From positions 1 through 27,456 of the forward strand of contig JBDGYV010000031.1 in NCBI GenBank assembly GCA_039588915.1: 27,456 nt of DNA, read 5' to 3'. Both the position numbers and the translations under genes were made by a program. A model generated the notes under the pieces. The model had not been told where the DNA came from, made no database searches, and saw nothing but the letters and a program-made list of their open reading frames with translations. The stretch is from CAMYLR01 sp039588915 (GTDB lineage: Bacteria > Gemmatimonadota > Gemmatimonadetes > JACCXV01 > JAHWKZ01). Shown here piece by piece: positions 1 through 7,122 of this stretch (position 1 is its first letter; each line of letters opens with the position of its first letter).

Positions 1-1
1 C

Positions 2-775
2 CAGTCGCAGTACGACACCGTGCTCGAGTACATCGAGATTGGCAAGCAGGAAGGCTCCGAGTGTCTGGCGGGCGGTCAAGCGCTCACCGGACCCGAGCAC
101 GCGAACGGATACTTCGTGCCGCCGACCGTTTTCGATCGGGTCGATCCTGACAGCCGGATCGCGCAGGAAGAGATCTTTGGGCCGGTCCTAGCGATCATTC
201 GCGTACCCGACTTCGAGACCGGGCTCGAGGTCTGCAACAACACCCAGTACGGCTTGACATCGTCGATCTACACCGCGGATAACTCGCGCGCGTTCCGATT
301 CATACGCGGCATCGACACCGGCATCACGCACGTCAACTCGCCGACTATGGGTGGTGAAGCGCAGTTGCCGTTTGGTGGCACCAAAGCGAGCGCGAGAGCC
401 TGTTCTACTGAGATGACCATCAAGCGCGCGAACGAGGTAGTGCCCGAACCGGTACACGCCGGCAAAGACACTCGGCGTCAGGTGCTGATCGGGCCCGACG
501 AGGCGCCGAACTTTGCACTGCGCAAATTTATTATGGAGCCCGGCGGCGGGATGCCAAACCACACCAACACCGTCGAGCACGAGCAATACGTGCTGGCCGG
601 ACGCGCGAGGATCGGGATCGGTGACGACGTCGTTCGCGTAGAGGCGGGAAGCGTGGTCTATATCCCCGCCGGAACGCCTCACTGGTACGAGGTCGAGGGG
701 AACGAGCGGTTTGAGTTCTTGTGCGTCGTCCCGAATCGTCCCGACCACATCGAGATCATCGACGAACCCACTTAG
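2..775 (+). CDS. Aldehyde dehydrogenase C-terminal part reading in frame into a cupin protein (5' partial)
   Basis: The frame is open from the first bases of the window, so the start lies upstream. About the first 130 residues are the C-terminal part of an NAD(P)-dependent aldehyde dehydrogenase: an EEIFGPVL block, then an NxxxYGLTSSIYT block, then a QLPFGGTKAS block, closest by eye to ketoglutarate-semialdehyde or succinate-semialdehyde type enzymes. The roughly 30 residues that normally follow the GGxK motif (the last strand and tail) are missing. The frame continues directly into a cupin fold (see 413-775). In the +1-shifted frame the bases before 411 read RESLFY-stop, which looks like a normal dehydrogenase tail. 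The likely history is therefore a small out-of-frame deletion near 386-392 that removed the stop and joined two genes. An assembly error is an equally good explanation. If real, the dehydrogenase half probably folds poorly. The enzyme would oxidise an aldehyde intermediate of the downstream pathway. Confidence 0.75.
   Translation, partial: QSQYDTVLEYIEIGKQEGSECLAGGQALTGPEHANGYFVPPTVFDRVDPDSRIAQEEIFGPVLAIIRVPDFETGLEVCNNTQYGLTSSIYTADNSRAFRFIRGIDTGITHVNSPTMGGEAQLPFGGTKASARACSTEMTIKRANEVVPEPVHAGKDTRRQVLIGPDEAPNFALRKFIMEPGGGMPNHTNTVEHEQYVLAGRARIGIGDDVVRVEAGSVVYIPAGTPHWYEVEGNERFEFLCVVPNRPDHIEIIDEPT
413..775 (+). CDS. Cupin-domain protein (probable original gene, now fused to the dehydrogenase frame)
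   Basis: From the ATG at 413 the frame gives a 120-residue single-cupin protein. Cupin motif 1 is seen as GGGMPNHTNTVEHEQYVLAG, giving metal-binding-type His, His, Glu and a later His. Motif 2 is seen as AGSVVYIPAGTPHWYEV, giving the last His. Small cupins of this kind bind a metal and act as isomerases, dioxygenases or ligand sensors, and this one cannot be assigned a reaction. The ATG sits 1 nt after a TGA (409-411) in the shifted dehydrogenase frame, the normal spacing of two adjacent operon genes. That supports 413 as the ancestral start rather than a designed fusion. It ends 4 nt before the start of the dehydratase. Confidence 0.6.
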   Translation: MTIKRANEVVPEPVHAGKDTRRQVLIGPDEAPNFALRKFIMEPGGGMPNHTNTVEHEQYVLAGRARIGIGDDVVRVEAGSVVYIPAGTPHWYEVEGNERFEFLCVVPNRPDHIEIIDEPT

Positions 776-779
776 TCGA

Positions 780-1751
780 TTGATCGAGCTGACCGAGATT
801 CGAGCAGCGGCGGCACGAATCGCGGGCTGCGTGCACCGCACACCGATCGTGACCAGCACGGCGCTGGGCGAACAGGCCGGCGTCCGGCTGCACCTTAAAT
901 GCGAGTCTTTCCAAAAAACCGGATCGTTTAAGCCGCGGGGAGCGCTCAACAAGATCGAGTCGCTGGACCCTGACGAGCGGAGCGCGGGTCTCATCACGAC
1001 CTCGGCCGGCAATCACGCTCAGGGGGTTGCGTGGGCCGCACGCGAGGTCGGCGCGCCGTGCGCGGTGGTCATGCCTACAGATGCACCGCAATCGAAAATC
1101 GACGCGGTGCGAGACTACGGGGCAGAGGTGATCCTCGAAGCCGATCGGGCGACACTGTTTGATCGCGTCGAGGAGGAACGCGAGGCTCGAGGTGCAACGT
1201 TTGTTCACCCGTTTGACGACCCAATCGTATTGGCTGGCGCGGGAACGACCGGGCTCGAGATCGTCGAGGACGTTCCCGATGTCGACGCCGTAGTCGTGCC
1301 CGTCGGCGGCGGCGGGCTGTTGGGTGGTATCGCCTCGGCGGTGAAGGCGCTTCGACCGGAGGCGCGCGTAATCGCGGTCGAGTTGGAGGCCGGGCCTGGC
1401 CTCGGGCCGGCGCTCGAGGCCGGTCGCTCGGTTACCGTGCAGCGCCCTCAGCCCACGCTGGCCGATGGCATGACGCCACCATTCGTGGGTCAGCTGCCGC
1501 TGGAAATTGCGCAGCGCGCGGTCGACGACGTTGTCGTGGTGACCGAGGACGAGATCGCCGCAGCGATGGAACTCCTCTTGACGCGTTGTAAGCTGGTTGT
1601 GGAGGGCTCAGGCGCGGCCGCGACCGCGGCGATTCTCTTCGGCCGGATCGCCTTGAGCGACGGCGCGCGGGTCGTGTCCGTCGTGTCGGGTGGCAACGTC
1701 GACCTGGTGACCCTGGCCGAGACGTTCGGACGACGAGAGCAGCCGAAATGA
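780..1751 (+). CDS. PLP-dependent threonine/serine-dehydratase-family enzyme, EutB-like
   Basis: This is a fold-type II PLP enzyme of 323 residues, the size of short catabolic threonine dehydratases and serine racemases without an ACT domain. The Schiff-base lysine is K51 in GSFKPRGALNK. The SAGNHAQG loop that holds the cofactor ring and the PVGGGGLLGG phosphate-binding loop are present, and the end carries the SGGNVDL motif. I chose the TTG at 780, 4 nt after the cupin stop, because the protein then begins IELTEIRAAAARIAG as family members do. The open frame extends upstream to another TTG at 711, but that part only reads the cupin gene out of frame. The stop overlaps the next gene (ATGA). 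Its pairing with an ornithine-cyclodeaminase-family protein is typical of EutB/EutC, thought to dehydrate a hydroxylated diamino acid to an enamine/imine in hydroxyectoine breakdown. The substrate here is inferred only. Confidence 0.85.
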   Translation: MIELTEIRAAAARIAGCVHRTPIVTSTALGEQAGVRLHLKCESFQKTGSFKPRGALNKIESLDPDERSAGLITTSAGNHAQGVAWAAREVGAPCAVVMPTDAPQSKIDAVRDYGAEVILEADRATLFDRVEEEREARGATFVHPFDDPIVLAGAGTTGLEIVEDVPDVDAVVVPVGGGGLLGGIASAVKALRPEARVIAVELEAGPGLGPALEAGRSVTVQRPQPTLADGMTPPFVGQLPLEIAQRAVDDVVVVTEDEIAAAMELLLTRCKLVVEGSGAAATAAILFGRIALSDGARVVSVVSGGNVDLVTLAETFGRREQPK

Positions 1752-2731
1752 AGGTGCGCACGCTGAGCGGAAACGATGTCGAGGTGCTCCTTTCCATGGA
1801 CGAATGCATCGATGTCGTCGGCCGCGCGTTGGCGGCCCTTTCGAATGACGAATCAGTGAATCCGCTACGCTCACTGGTGCGGTTTCCGAGCGGCGCCGGG
1901 CTACTGGGGTTGATGCCAGCGGTCACCGGATCGCCGCCGATCAGCGGGATCAAGGTCCTGACCGTGATGCCGGGTAACGAGGGGACGCCATACGATTCCC
2001 ACCAGGGGGCGGTGATGCTGTTCGAGTTGGAGCACGGGCGTCCGCTGGCGATCGTTGATGCCAGCGCGATCACCGCCATCCGCACGGCGGCGGCGAGTGG
2101 CGTGGCGACGCGACTCCTGGCGCTTGAGGGCGCCGATCGGTTGGCGATCCTGGGGTCCGGCGTCCAAGCCAGGACCCATCTGGATGCGATGCGAGTGGTG
2201 CGACCGGTCACGGCAGCGGTCGTTTACAGCCGATCGGAAGACCACGCTCGCGCGTTTGCTACAGAGCACTCCGACCGCTGCGGTATCCCGATCGATGTCG
2301 CACTCTCCGTTCGAGAAGCCGTTGAGGGGGCCGATTTGATCTGCACGACCACGTCGGCACGCGAACCTGTGTTGTATGGCGAGTGGCTGTCGTCGGGTGC
2401 CCACATCAACGCCGTGGGCGCGTGTTTCCCTGCCGCCCGTGAGCTCGATACGCACGCTGTCGCTCGCTCCCGGCTCTTCGTCGATCGTCGCGAGTCGGCG
2501 TTCAATGAGGCCGGCGATTTCTTGATCCCCAAGGCCGAGGGCGCGATCGACGACGATCATATCGTCGGTGAGATCGGGGAGCTCGTGTCGGGTCGTATCG
2601 AAGGTCGAACCGCTCCGGACCAGATCACGCTGTTCAAGTCGCTTGGCGTAGCGGTCGAGGATCTGGTCGCCGCGTATCACGCGTACCAAAAGGCGCTCGA
2701 CACCGACCGCGGATGCGAGATCGACCTCTGA
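1748..2731 (+). CDS. Ornithine cyclodeaminase / mu-crystallin family imine reductase, EutC-like
   Basis: This 327-residue protein has the full length of the family. Residues about 125-150 form the Rossmann NAD(P) site (LAILGSGVQARTHLDAM, with GxGxxA). IRTAAASG precedes it, and the C-terminal signature ITLFKSLGVAVEDLVAAY is typical. Family members are ornithine cyclodeaminases, alanine dehydrogenases, ketimine or iminosuccinate reductases and EutC. Next to a dehydratase, reduction of the imine product by NAD(P)H is the most likely role. The ATG overlaps the stop of the upstream dehydratase by 4 nt, so the two are probably translationally coupled. The next gene starts 1 nt after its stop. Being sandwiched between two dehydratases makes a dehydratase-reductase couple more likely than true ornithine cyclodeamination. 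Confidence 0.85.
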   Translation: MKVRTLSGNDVEVLLSMDECIDVVGRALAALSNDESVNPLRSLVRFPSGAGLLGLMPAVTGSPPISGIKVLTVMPGNEGTPYDSHQGAVMLFELEHGRPLAIVDASAITAIRTAAASGVATRLLALEGADRLAILGSGVQARTHLDAMRVVRPVTAAVVYSRSEDHARAFATEHSDRCGIPIDVALSVREAVEGADLICTTTSAREPVLYGEWLSSGAHINAVGACFPAARELDTHAVARSRLFVDRRESAFNEAGDFLIPKAEGAIDDDHIVGEIGELVSGRIEGRTAPDQITLFKSLGVAVEDLVAAYHAYQKALDTDRGCEIDL

Positions 2732-2732
2732 G

Positions 2733-3698
2733 ATGACAGTGCAGACGGTTGCACCGCCGACGTTGGACGATATCCGTGCCGCGCGCGAACGGATCGCGGA
2801 TGCGATCGTGCGCACGCCGCTGGTTCGGCTGAACATCGACGACGGTCCGGCCGAGATCTGGCTGAAGCTTGAGAGCCTGCAGCCGATTGGGTCTTTCAAG
2901 CTGCGCGGGGCCGGCAACGCGATGCGGTTGGCAGGGAGAGACCGGCTGCAAGACGGCGTTGTCACCGCCAGCGCAGGCAACATGGCGCAGGGGGTGGCTT
3001 GGAACGCCCGCCAAATGGAGGTGCCGTGCACGGTGGTCGTTCCCGATCACGCGCCGGCCACCAAACTGGCAGCGATCGAGCGCTTGGGCGGCCAGATCGT
3101 AAAGGCCCCGTTCGAAGCATGGTGGAACGCCATCATCGAGCATCGCTTTCCCGGCGTCGACGGGCTCTTCATCCATCCGGTCAGCGATCCAGCGGTCATC
3201 GCCGGCAACGCAACGATCGGGCTCGAGATCGTTGAAGACCTTCCGGACGTCGAGGCGGTGCTGATCCCGTACGGTGGCGGCGGGCTGAGCTCAGGCGTCG
3301 GCACGGCCGTCAAGGCGCTTGTTCCCGATGCCAAGGTCTATGCCTGCGAGGTCGAGACCGCGGCGCCGCTAAAGCCGTCGCTGGATGCAGGTCGCCCACA
3401 GGCGGTCGAATACAAGCCGAGCTTTGTCGACGGCATCGGCGGCAAGACTGTCCTCGACGAGATGTGGCCGCTGGTCCAGAGCGTGATCGACGATTCGATC
3501 GTGATGGGACTCGACGCGGTCGCGCGAGCGCTCAAGCTCGCTCTCGAACGCAACCACGTGATCGCCGAGGGTGCCGCCGCCACCGCGATCGCTGCGGCGC
3601 TGTCGGGGCGGGCCGGGTCCGGTCGCATCGTGTGCGTCGTCAGCGGTGGAAACATCGACTGGGCGACGTTGGTAGAAGTCGTCGGGTCCGTTGCATGA
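2733..3698 (+). CDS. Second PLP-dependent threonine-dehydratase-family enzyme
   Basis: This 321-residue fold-type II PLP enzyme is clearly a diverged paralogue of the one at 780-1751. Both carry an IRAA(R/A)xRIA start, a GLEIVED(L/V)PDV segment and a VVSGGN(I/V)D end. The Schiff-base lysine is K56 in GSFKLRGAGN. The usual SSGNHAQ loop is SAGNMAQG here, with Met for His, and the glycine-rich phosphate loop is PYGGGGLSSG. These differences next to the cofactor suggest a different substrate or reaction (dehydratase, ammonia-lyase or racemase) rather than duplicate activity. It starts 1 nt after the reductase stop. An internal segment with two Trp (EAWWNAIIEHRFPG) is absent from the first paralogue. 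The exact substrate is unknown. Confidence 0.82.
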   Translation: MTVQTVAPPTLDDIRAARERIADAIVRTPLVRLNIDDGPAEIWLKLESLQPIGSFKLRGAGNAMRLAGRDRLQDGVVTASAGNMAQGVAWNARQMEVPCTVVVPDHAPATKLAAIERLGGQIVKAPFEAWWNAIIEHRFPGVDGLFIHPVSDPAVIAGNATIGLEIVEDLPDVEAVLIPYGGGGLSSGVGTAVKALVPDAKVYACEVETAAPLKPSLDAGRPQAVEYKPSFVDGIGGKTVLDEMWPLVQSVIDDSIVMGLDAVARALKLALERNHVIAEGAAATAIAAALSGRAGSGRIVCVVSGGNIDWATLVEVVGSVA

Positions 3699-3723
3699 AA
3701 AACGTGTTTCCAAAGGAGAGATG

Positions 3724-4149
3724 ATGCGAAAGCTCGCGCTTGTCTTGTTGGTGGCCCCCGCGCTCGCGGCGTCGTCGTGGACCGTTCCTCAGAACGACGT
3801 CGAGGGCGGCGAGGTAGCACTCAATCAGTACTTCAAGGGACACGAGACCGGCCGGGCGGACGTCATGGCCGAGGCGTTTCACCCTGAGGCGCGACTGATC
3901 TGGATGGGCGACGAAGGGGTACGCATTCGCGCCCTCGACGATTGGCTCGCGGGCTTCAACGACACGCCCGCGGAGGACGAAGACCAGCGCCAACGACGCA
4001 TCGTATCGATCGACATCACGGGCAATACCGCCATCGGCAAGCTCGAGCTCGTCTACCCCGACGTGACGCTCATAGACTACATGACGCTCCTCGAGACCAC
4101 AGAGGGGTGGAAGATCGTCCACAAGAGCTTCACGCGAGCGAGCTCATAG
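3724..4149 (+). CDS. Exported NTF2-like (putative lumazine-binding-like) protein
   Basis: The protein has 141 residues. The first 16-18 (MRKLALVLLVAPALAA) form a signal peptide, so the mature protein is probably periplasmic. The rest resembles NTF2/SnoaL-like small alpha+beta barrels of the putative lumazine-binding type, with an N-terminal YFKGHETGRADVMAEAFHP helix pair and a C-terminal GWKIVHKSF strand. Such proteins bind small molecules or act as cone-shaped enzymes, and no catalytic residue can be assigned. Two adjacent ATG codons (3721 and 3724) follow an AAGGAGAG ribosome site. I prefer 3724 because it gives about 6 nt spacing. It sits 25 nt after the second dehydratase, in the same direction as the amidohydrolase, so it is probably in the operon. 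Confidence 0.7.
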   Translation: MRKLALVLLVAPALAASSWTVPQNDVEGGEVALNQYFKGHETGRADVMAEAFHPEARLIWMGDEGVRIRALDDWLAGFNDTPAEDEDQRQRRIVSIDITGNTAIGKLELVYPDVTLIDYMTLLETTEGWKIVHKSFTRASS

Positions 4150-4197
4150 CCTCAGCCAAGCGTTGCCGACGGCCGGTTTTTGTTGGAGCTTGAGCGC

Positions 4198-5577
4198 ATG
4201 GCGATGCTGATCCAGAACGCTGAGGTTGTCAGCGCCACCGAGACGAAGCGTGCCAACGTTCGGATCGATGGCGAGAAGATCGCCGCCGTTGGTCAGGATG
4301 TGGCGGCTGAGTCCGGCGACGAGATCGTCGACGGCTCCGACCAACTGCTCATCCCGGGTGGGGTCGATCCCCACGTTCACATGGCGCTGCCGTTCATGGG
4401 GACGGTCTCGATCGACGATTTCGAGAGCGGCACGATCGCCGGAATTATGGGCGGGACGACGGGGTTGATCGATTTCGCGATCCCCGCCAAGGGCGAGTCA
4501 CTGCTCGAGACGCTCGACGTCTGGTACGAAAAATCCGCTGGCAAAGCAGCCCACGACTACTCGTTTCACATGGCGGTTGTCGATTGGGACGATCGGATCG
4601 CCGAAGAGATCCCCAAAGTCGTCAGCGACCACGGTATCACATCGTTCAAGCTCTTTATGGCCTACAAGGGTGTTTTCGACGTTAACGACGAGCAGATCTT
4701 CCATATTCTGGAGGCGACCAAAGCGGCTGGCGGGTTTGTCAACGTGCACGCGGTGAACGGAGACGTTCAGCTCATGCTGGCCGATCGCTTCGCCGAGCAG
4801 GGAAACACCGGCACCCGTTATCACGCGCTCGCTCAGCCCCCACGGGCCGAGGGCGAGGCAACCGGACGGGTGATCGACCTTGGTGCAATCGTCGGTCAGC
4901 AAGTCTACATCGTGCACGTCACTTGTGATGACGCGGTCGAGCGGATAGCCGCGGCACGCGCGCGCGGTGAACCGGTATGGGGTGAGACGTGCCCCCAGTA
5001 CCTGTTGCTGGACGACTCGCTGTACGACCTGCCCGACTTCGAGGGCGCCAAGTACGTGTTGTCGCCACCGCTGCGAAAGAAAAAGGACCAGGACGTGCTC
5101 TGGAAAGCGTTGGCTGACGACAAGATCTCGGTCATGGGGACCGACCACTGCGCGTTCAGCTTCAGCGACCAAAAGCAGATGGGCCGTGATGACTTCCGGC
5201 TGATTCCGAACGGGTTTATGGGGCTTCAGGAGCGCTTACCGCTGCTCTACACACACGGCGTGGACAAGGGCCGGATCAGCGTCAATCGTTGGGTCGAGCT
5301 TTGCTCTACGAACCCGGCCAAGATCTTTGGTCTCTACCCGCGCAAGGGCACGATCGAGGTCGGCGCGGATGCGGACCTGGTGCTGTGGGATCCCACGGCG
5401 ACCAACACGATCTCGGCGGAGACTCACTTCTCGCGCTGCGACTACAACGTGTACGAGGGGTTCGAAACGGTGGGTGCACCGACCAAGGTGTGGGTGCGTG
5501 GTGAGCTGGCGGCGTCGGACGGCGAGTTCGTTGGCTCGGTTGGCCGCGGACAGTTCGTGAAGCGCCCGCCGCGCTAG
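4198..5577 (+). CDS. hydA: Dihydropyrimidinase / D-hydantoinase family cyclic amidohydrolase
   Basis: This 459-residue metal-dependent amidohydrolase has the family's normal length. All binuclear-centre ligands are visible: H59 and H61 (DPHVHM), the lysine that becomes carboxylated K151 (SFKLFMAYKG), H184 (NVHAVNG), H240 (YIVHVTCDDA) and D316 (MGTDHCAF). The family opens cyclic ureides and imides such as dihydrouracil, hydantoins and allantoin-like rings in the cytoplasm. I chose the ATG at 4198 with a GGAG about 10 nt upstream. ATG 4204 is an alternative, and a TTG at 4180 is less likely. It lies 48 nt downstream of the NTF2-like gene and ends the operon, 1 nt from the stop of a convergent gene. 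No beta-ureidopropionase or dihydropyrimidine dehydrogenase is adjacent, so ordinary pyrimidine breakdown is not shown by context. Confidence 0.9.
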   Translation: MAMLIQNAEVVSATETKRANVRIDGEKIAAVGQDVAAESGDEIVDGSDQLLIPGGVDPHVHMALPFMGTVSIDDFESGTIAGIMGGTTGLIDFAIPAKGESLLETLDVWYEKSAGKAAHDYSFHMAVVDWDDRIAEEIPKVVSDHGITSFKLFMAYKGVFDVNDEQIFHILEATKAAGGFVNVHAVNGDVQLMLADRFAEQGNTGTRYHALAQPPRAEGEATGRVIDLGAIVGQQVYIVHVTCDDAVERIAAARARGEPVWGETCPQYLLLDDSLYDLPDFEGAKYVLSPPLRKKKDQDVLWKALADDKISVMGTDHCAFSFSDQKQMGRDDFRLIPNGFMGLQERLPLLYTHGVDKGRISVNRWVELCSTNPAKIFGLYPRKGTIEVGADADLVLWDPTATNTISAETHFSRCDYNVYEGFETVGAPTKVWVRGELAASDGEFVGSVGRGQFVKRPPR

Positions 5578-5578
5578 G

Positions 5579-5860
5579 CTACTCGCCGATAAACTCGCCC
5601 TCTGCGGTAAGGATGAAGTCATCCGTCAACGGTGCAAACGCTCGCCAGCCACCGTCATCGACCCCGCCGATCACTCTCAGGTCACCGCCCTTCTTCGAGT
5701 CCCAAAAGACCTGGATCTCGATCTGATAGGCAGCGCCCGACGCGGCCTTGACGTCGTAGGCATCGACCTGTCCGATTAGCCCCGCGAGCTCTTCGTGGGA
5801 GCGCTTTTGATACCGCGCCATCTCGTTCGACAAGACCTCTAGTGCTTCCGCTTTATCCAT
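5579..5860 (-). CDS. Small uncharacterised acidic protein
   Basis: This 93-residue soluble protein begins MDKAEALEVLSNEMARYQKRSHEELAGLIG, a helical N-terminus, followed by a beta-rich part (YQIEIQVFWDSKKGGDLRVIGG and TDDFILTAEGEFIGE). It has no signal peptide or membrane segment, and I do not recognise a named family. The ATG at 5860 overlaps the stop of the methyltransferase by 8 nt, so it is probably translated by coupling. The frame could extend upstream to 5908, but that would read through the methyltransferase end. It is the last gene of a minus-strand operon, and its stop lies 1 nt from the amidohydrolase stop. Confidence 0.65.
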   Translation of the reverse strand: MDKAEALEVLSNEMARYQKRSHEELAGLIGQVDAYDVKAASGAAYQIEIQVFWDSKKGGDLRVIGGVDDGGWRAFAPLTDDFILTAEGEFIGE

Positions 5861-6746
5861 AGTGTCTACTGGCCTCGCAAGGGGTATGCTCGGGCTTCTT
5901 GGCGACAATCAATGCCCATCCCACGTTACCGCGCTCCGCCATATCGACCCAAAACGCCAGACCATCGAGGGTGCGTTTCACGAGCTCCGCACCGACGGCT
6001 GAAACCAACTCGTCGCGCTTATTTCTCGTTTGCTCTGCCGCCCACGCGTAGTTCGCCGCTACGTGTTCCGACCAATCTTCGACTCGTTGTATCGTGAAAC
6101 CCAGATCGAGCATCTCTGACAGATATCGCTCTGTATCCCACATTTCCGGTGTGCGAACACGTTCATAGAGGCGAGCCCGATCATCCGGCTCCAGATCGGG
6201 GTTCGCCAGAATGTCGGTGAAGTCCAACAAACCACCGGGCTCGAGCACCCGAAGGATCTCTTCGAGGATCTTTCTCTTATCCGCGCCATACATCAAAGCG
6301 TCTTGACTCCACACGACGTCGAAAGACGTTGCCCGATAGGGGAGCTCATGGAAGTCACCGACGTCGTAGAATACTCGAGAATCGAGCTTCGCCTCCTTCG
6401 TCAGGCGAACGGCCTCTTCCGTCTCTACACTGCTCACGTTCAACCCGGTCACTCGACACCGAAATCTCGAAGCGAGGGATCTAGCCGGTCCTCCGTACCC
6501 GCTGCCCAGATCGAGTACCCGAGTGTTCTCGTTCAGCTCGGCATGTCGAGCCATCAGCTTGGTGGTGTGTTCGATCGCCTCCCGGTGGGTCCCCCCATCC
6601 ACCCGTGGCATACCGAGGTGGAGATTTTCTCCCCATGTCGTCTTGTAGATCGTGTCCGCGGGTCCATCGTAGAACTCGCGCACCCGGGCCGTGGCCTCGT
6701 CCCTTGCTTTCTGGTCCAATTCTTGTCTCCTCGCGGACGCCACCAT
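5853..6746 (-). CDS. SAM-dependent methyltransferase, sarcosine/dimethylglycine N-methyltransferase-like
   Basis: This is a class I methyltransferase of 297 residues. The N-terminal VREFYDGPADTIYKTTWGENLHLG block matches the (F/Y)Y-x-x-WGxxxHxG signature of sarcosine/dimethylglycine N-methyltransferases. Motif I is RVLDLGSGYGGPARSLA at about residues 75-92, and the post-I acidic region and VWSQDALMY motif follow. If the assignment holds, it makes glycine betaine from sarcosine or dimethylglycine, an osmoprotectant. A tocopherol-type or other small-molecule methyltransferase with the same architecture cannot be excluded. The ATG lies 4 nt after the GIY-YIG stop, so the two are probably co-transcribed. 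No glycine/sarcosine methyltransferase partner is visible in the window. Confidence 0.75.
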   Translation of the reverse strand: MVASARRQELDQKARDEATARVREFYDGPADTIYKTTWGENLHLGMPRVDGGTHREAIEHTTKLMARHAELNENTRVLDLGSGYGGPARSLASRFRCRVTGLNVSSVETEEAVRLTKEAKLDSRVFYDVGDFHELPYRATSFDVVWSQDALMYGADKRKILEEILRVLEPGGLLDFTDILANPDLEPDDRARLYERVRTPEMWDTERYLSEMLDLGFTIQRVEDWSEHVAANYAWAAEQTRNKRDELVSAVGAELVKRTLDGLAFWVDMAERGNVGWALIVAKKPEHTPCEASRHYG

Positions 6747-6750
6747 GCCG

Positions 6751-7053
6751 TCACGCTTGTGGTCGAATGCTCAGCATTGCGAGAAGGTCCTCGGCACTCG
6801 GCCTTGCTGAGACGATCTGCTCCTTCTTCTGCTTCGGCAACTTCTTTACGGAATGCTCCACCTTGAGGGCAAGGGCGCGACTCCCGATCTTCGCTTGATA
6901 CGCGAGTTGAAGCGGTCCTTTCGAACGCAAGTACTTCGCGCCGCCTCCACCGACTTCTTCGTGCTCGGCCAGTCGGCGAGCGACATCCGTAGCGATGCCC
7001 GTATACAATGCGTCGTGTCGAGTTCTTATCAAGTAAAGGTGCCAATCGCGCAT
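6751..7053 (-). CDS. GIY-YIG endonuclease-fold protein, YhbQ/UPF0213-like
   Basis: The protein has 100 residues, the usual length of the single-domain YhbQ-type family. It begins WHLYLIRTRHDALYTGIATDV, which contains the paired Y-L-x and Y-T-G-I strands of the GIY-YIG core. The Arg of RRLAEH and a downstream Glu in the KVEHSVKKLPKQKK helix complete the catalytic set. Members cut or bind single-stranded or damaged DNA. The function here is unproven, and the family is often found in unrelated operons. It is the first gene before the methyltransferase (4 nt spacing) and lies about 70 nt downstream of the small membrane protein, so it may have its own promoter in that gap. Confidence 0.88.
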   Translation of the reverse strand: MRDWHLYLIRTRHDALYTGIATDVARRLAEHEEVGGGGAKYLRSKGPLQLAYQAKIGSRALALKVEHSVKKLPKQKKEQIVSARPSAEDLLAMLSIRPQA

Positions 7054-7122
7054 CAGTGGTCACTCACCACAAGTGAGGGACGACAAACTCGTGTTGCGAG
7101 AGGGGTAGTTAGGTACCGTGGT

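Noticed and set aside
780..2731. Ethanolamine ammonia-lyase EutB/EutC
   Set aside because: Same names, different proteins. These are a PLP dehydratase and an ornithine-cyclodeaminase-family reductase, with no cobalamin enzyme features.
1901..3031. Long antisense open frame across the reductase and second dehydratase
   Set aside because: No family motif, and both plus-strand genes are fully recognisable. Similar antisense frames occur across the whole window.
780..3698. Beta-hydroxyaspartate cycle (BhcB dehydratase and BhcD iminosuccinate reductase) as the pathway
   Set aside because: The pair has the right families, but the aldolase (BhcC) and aminotransferase (BhcA) are not here, and an amidohydrolase is. 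It cannot be excluded for the unseen upstream part.
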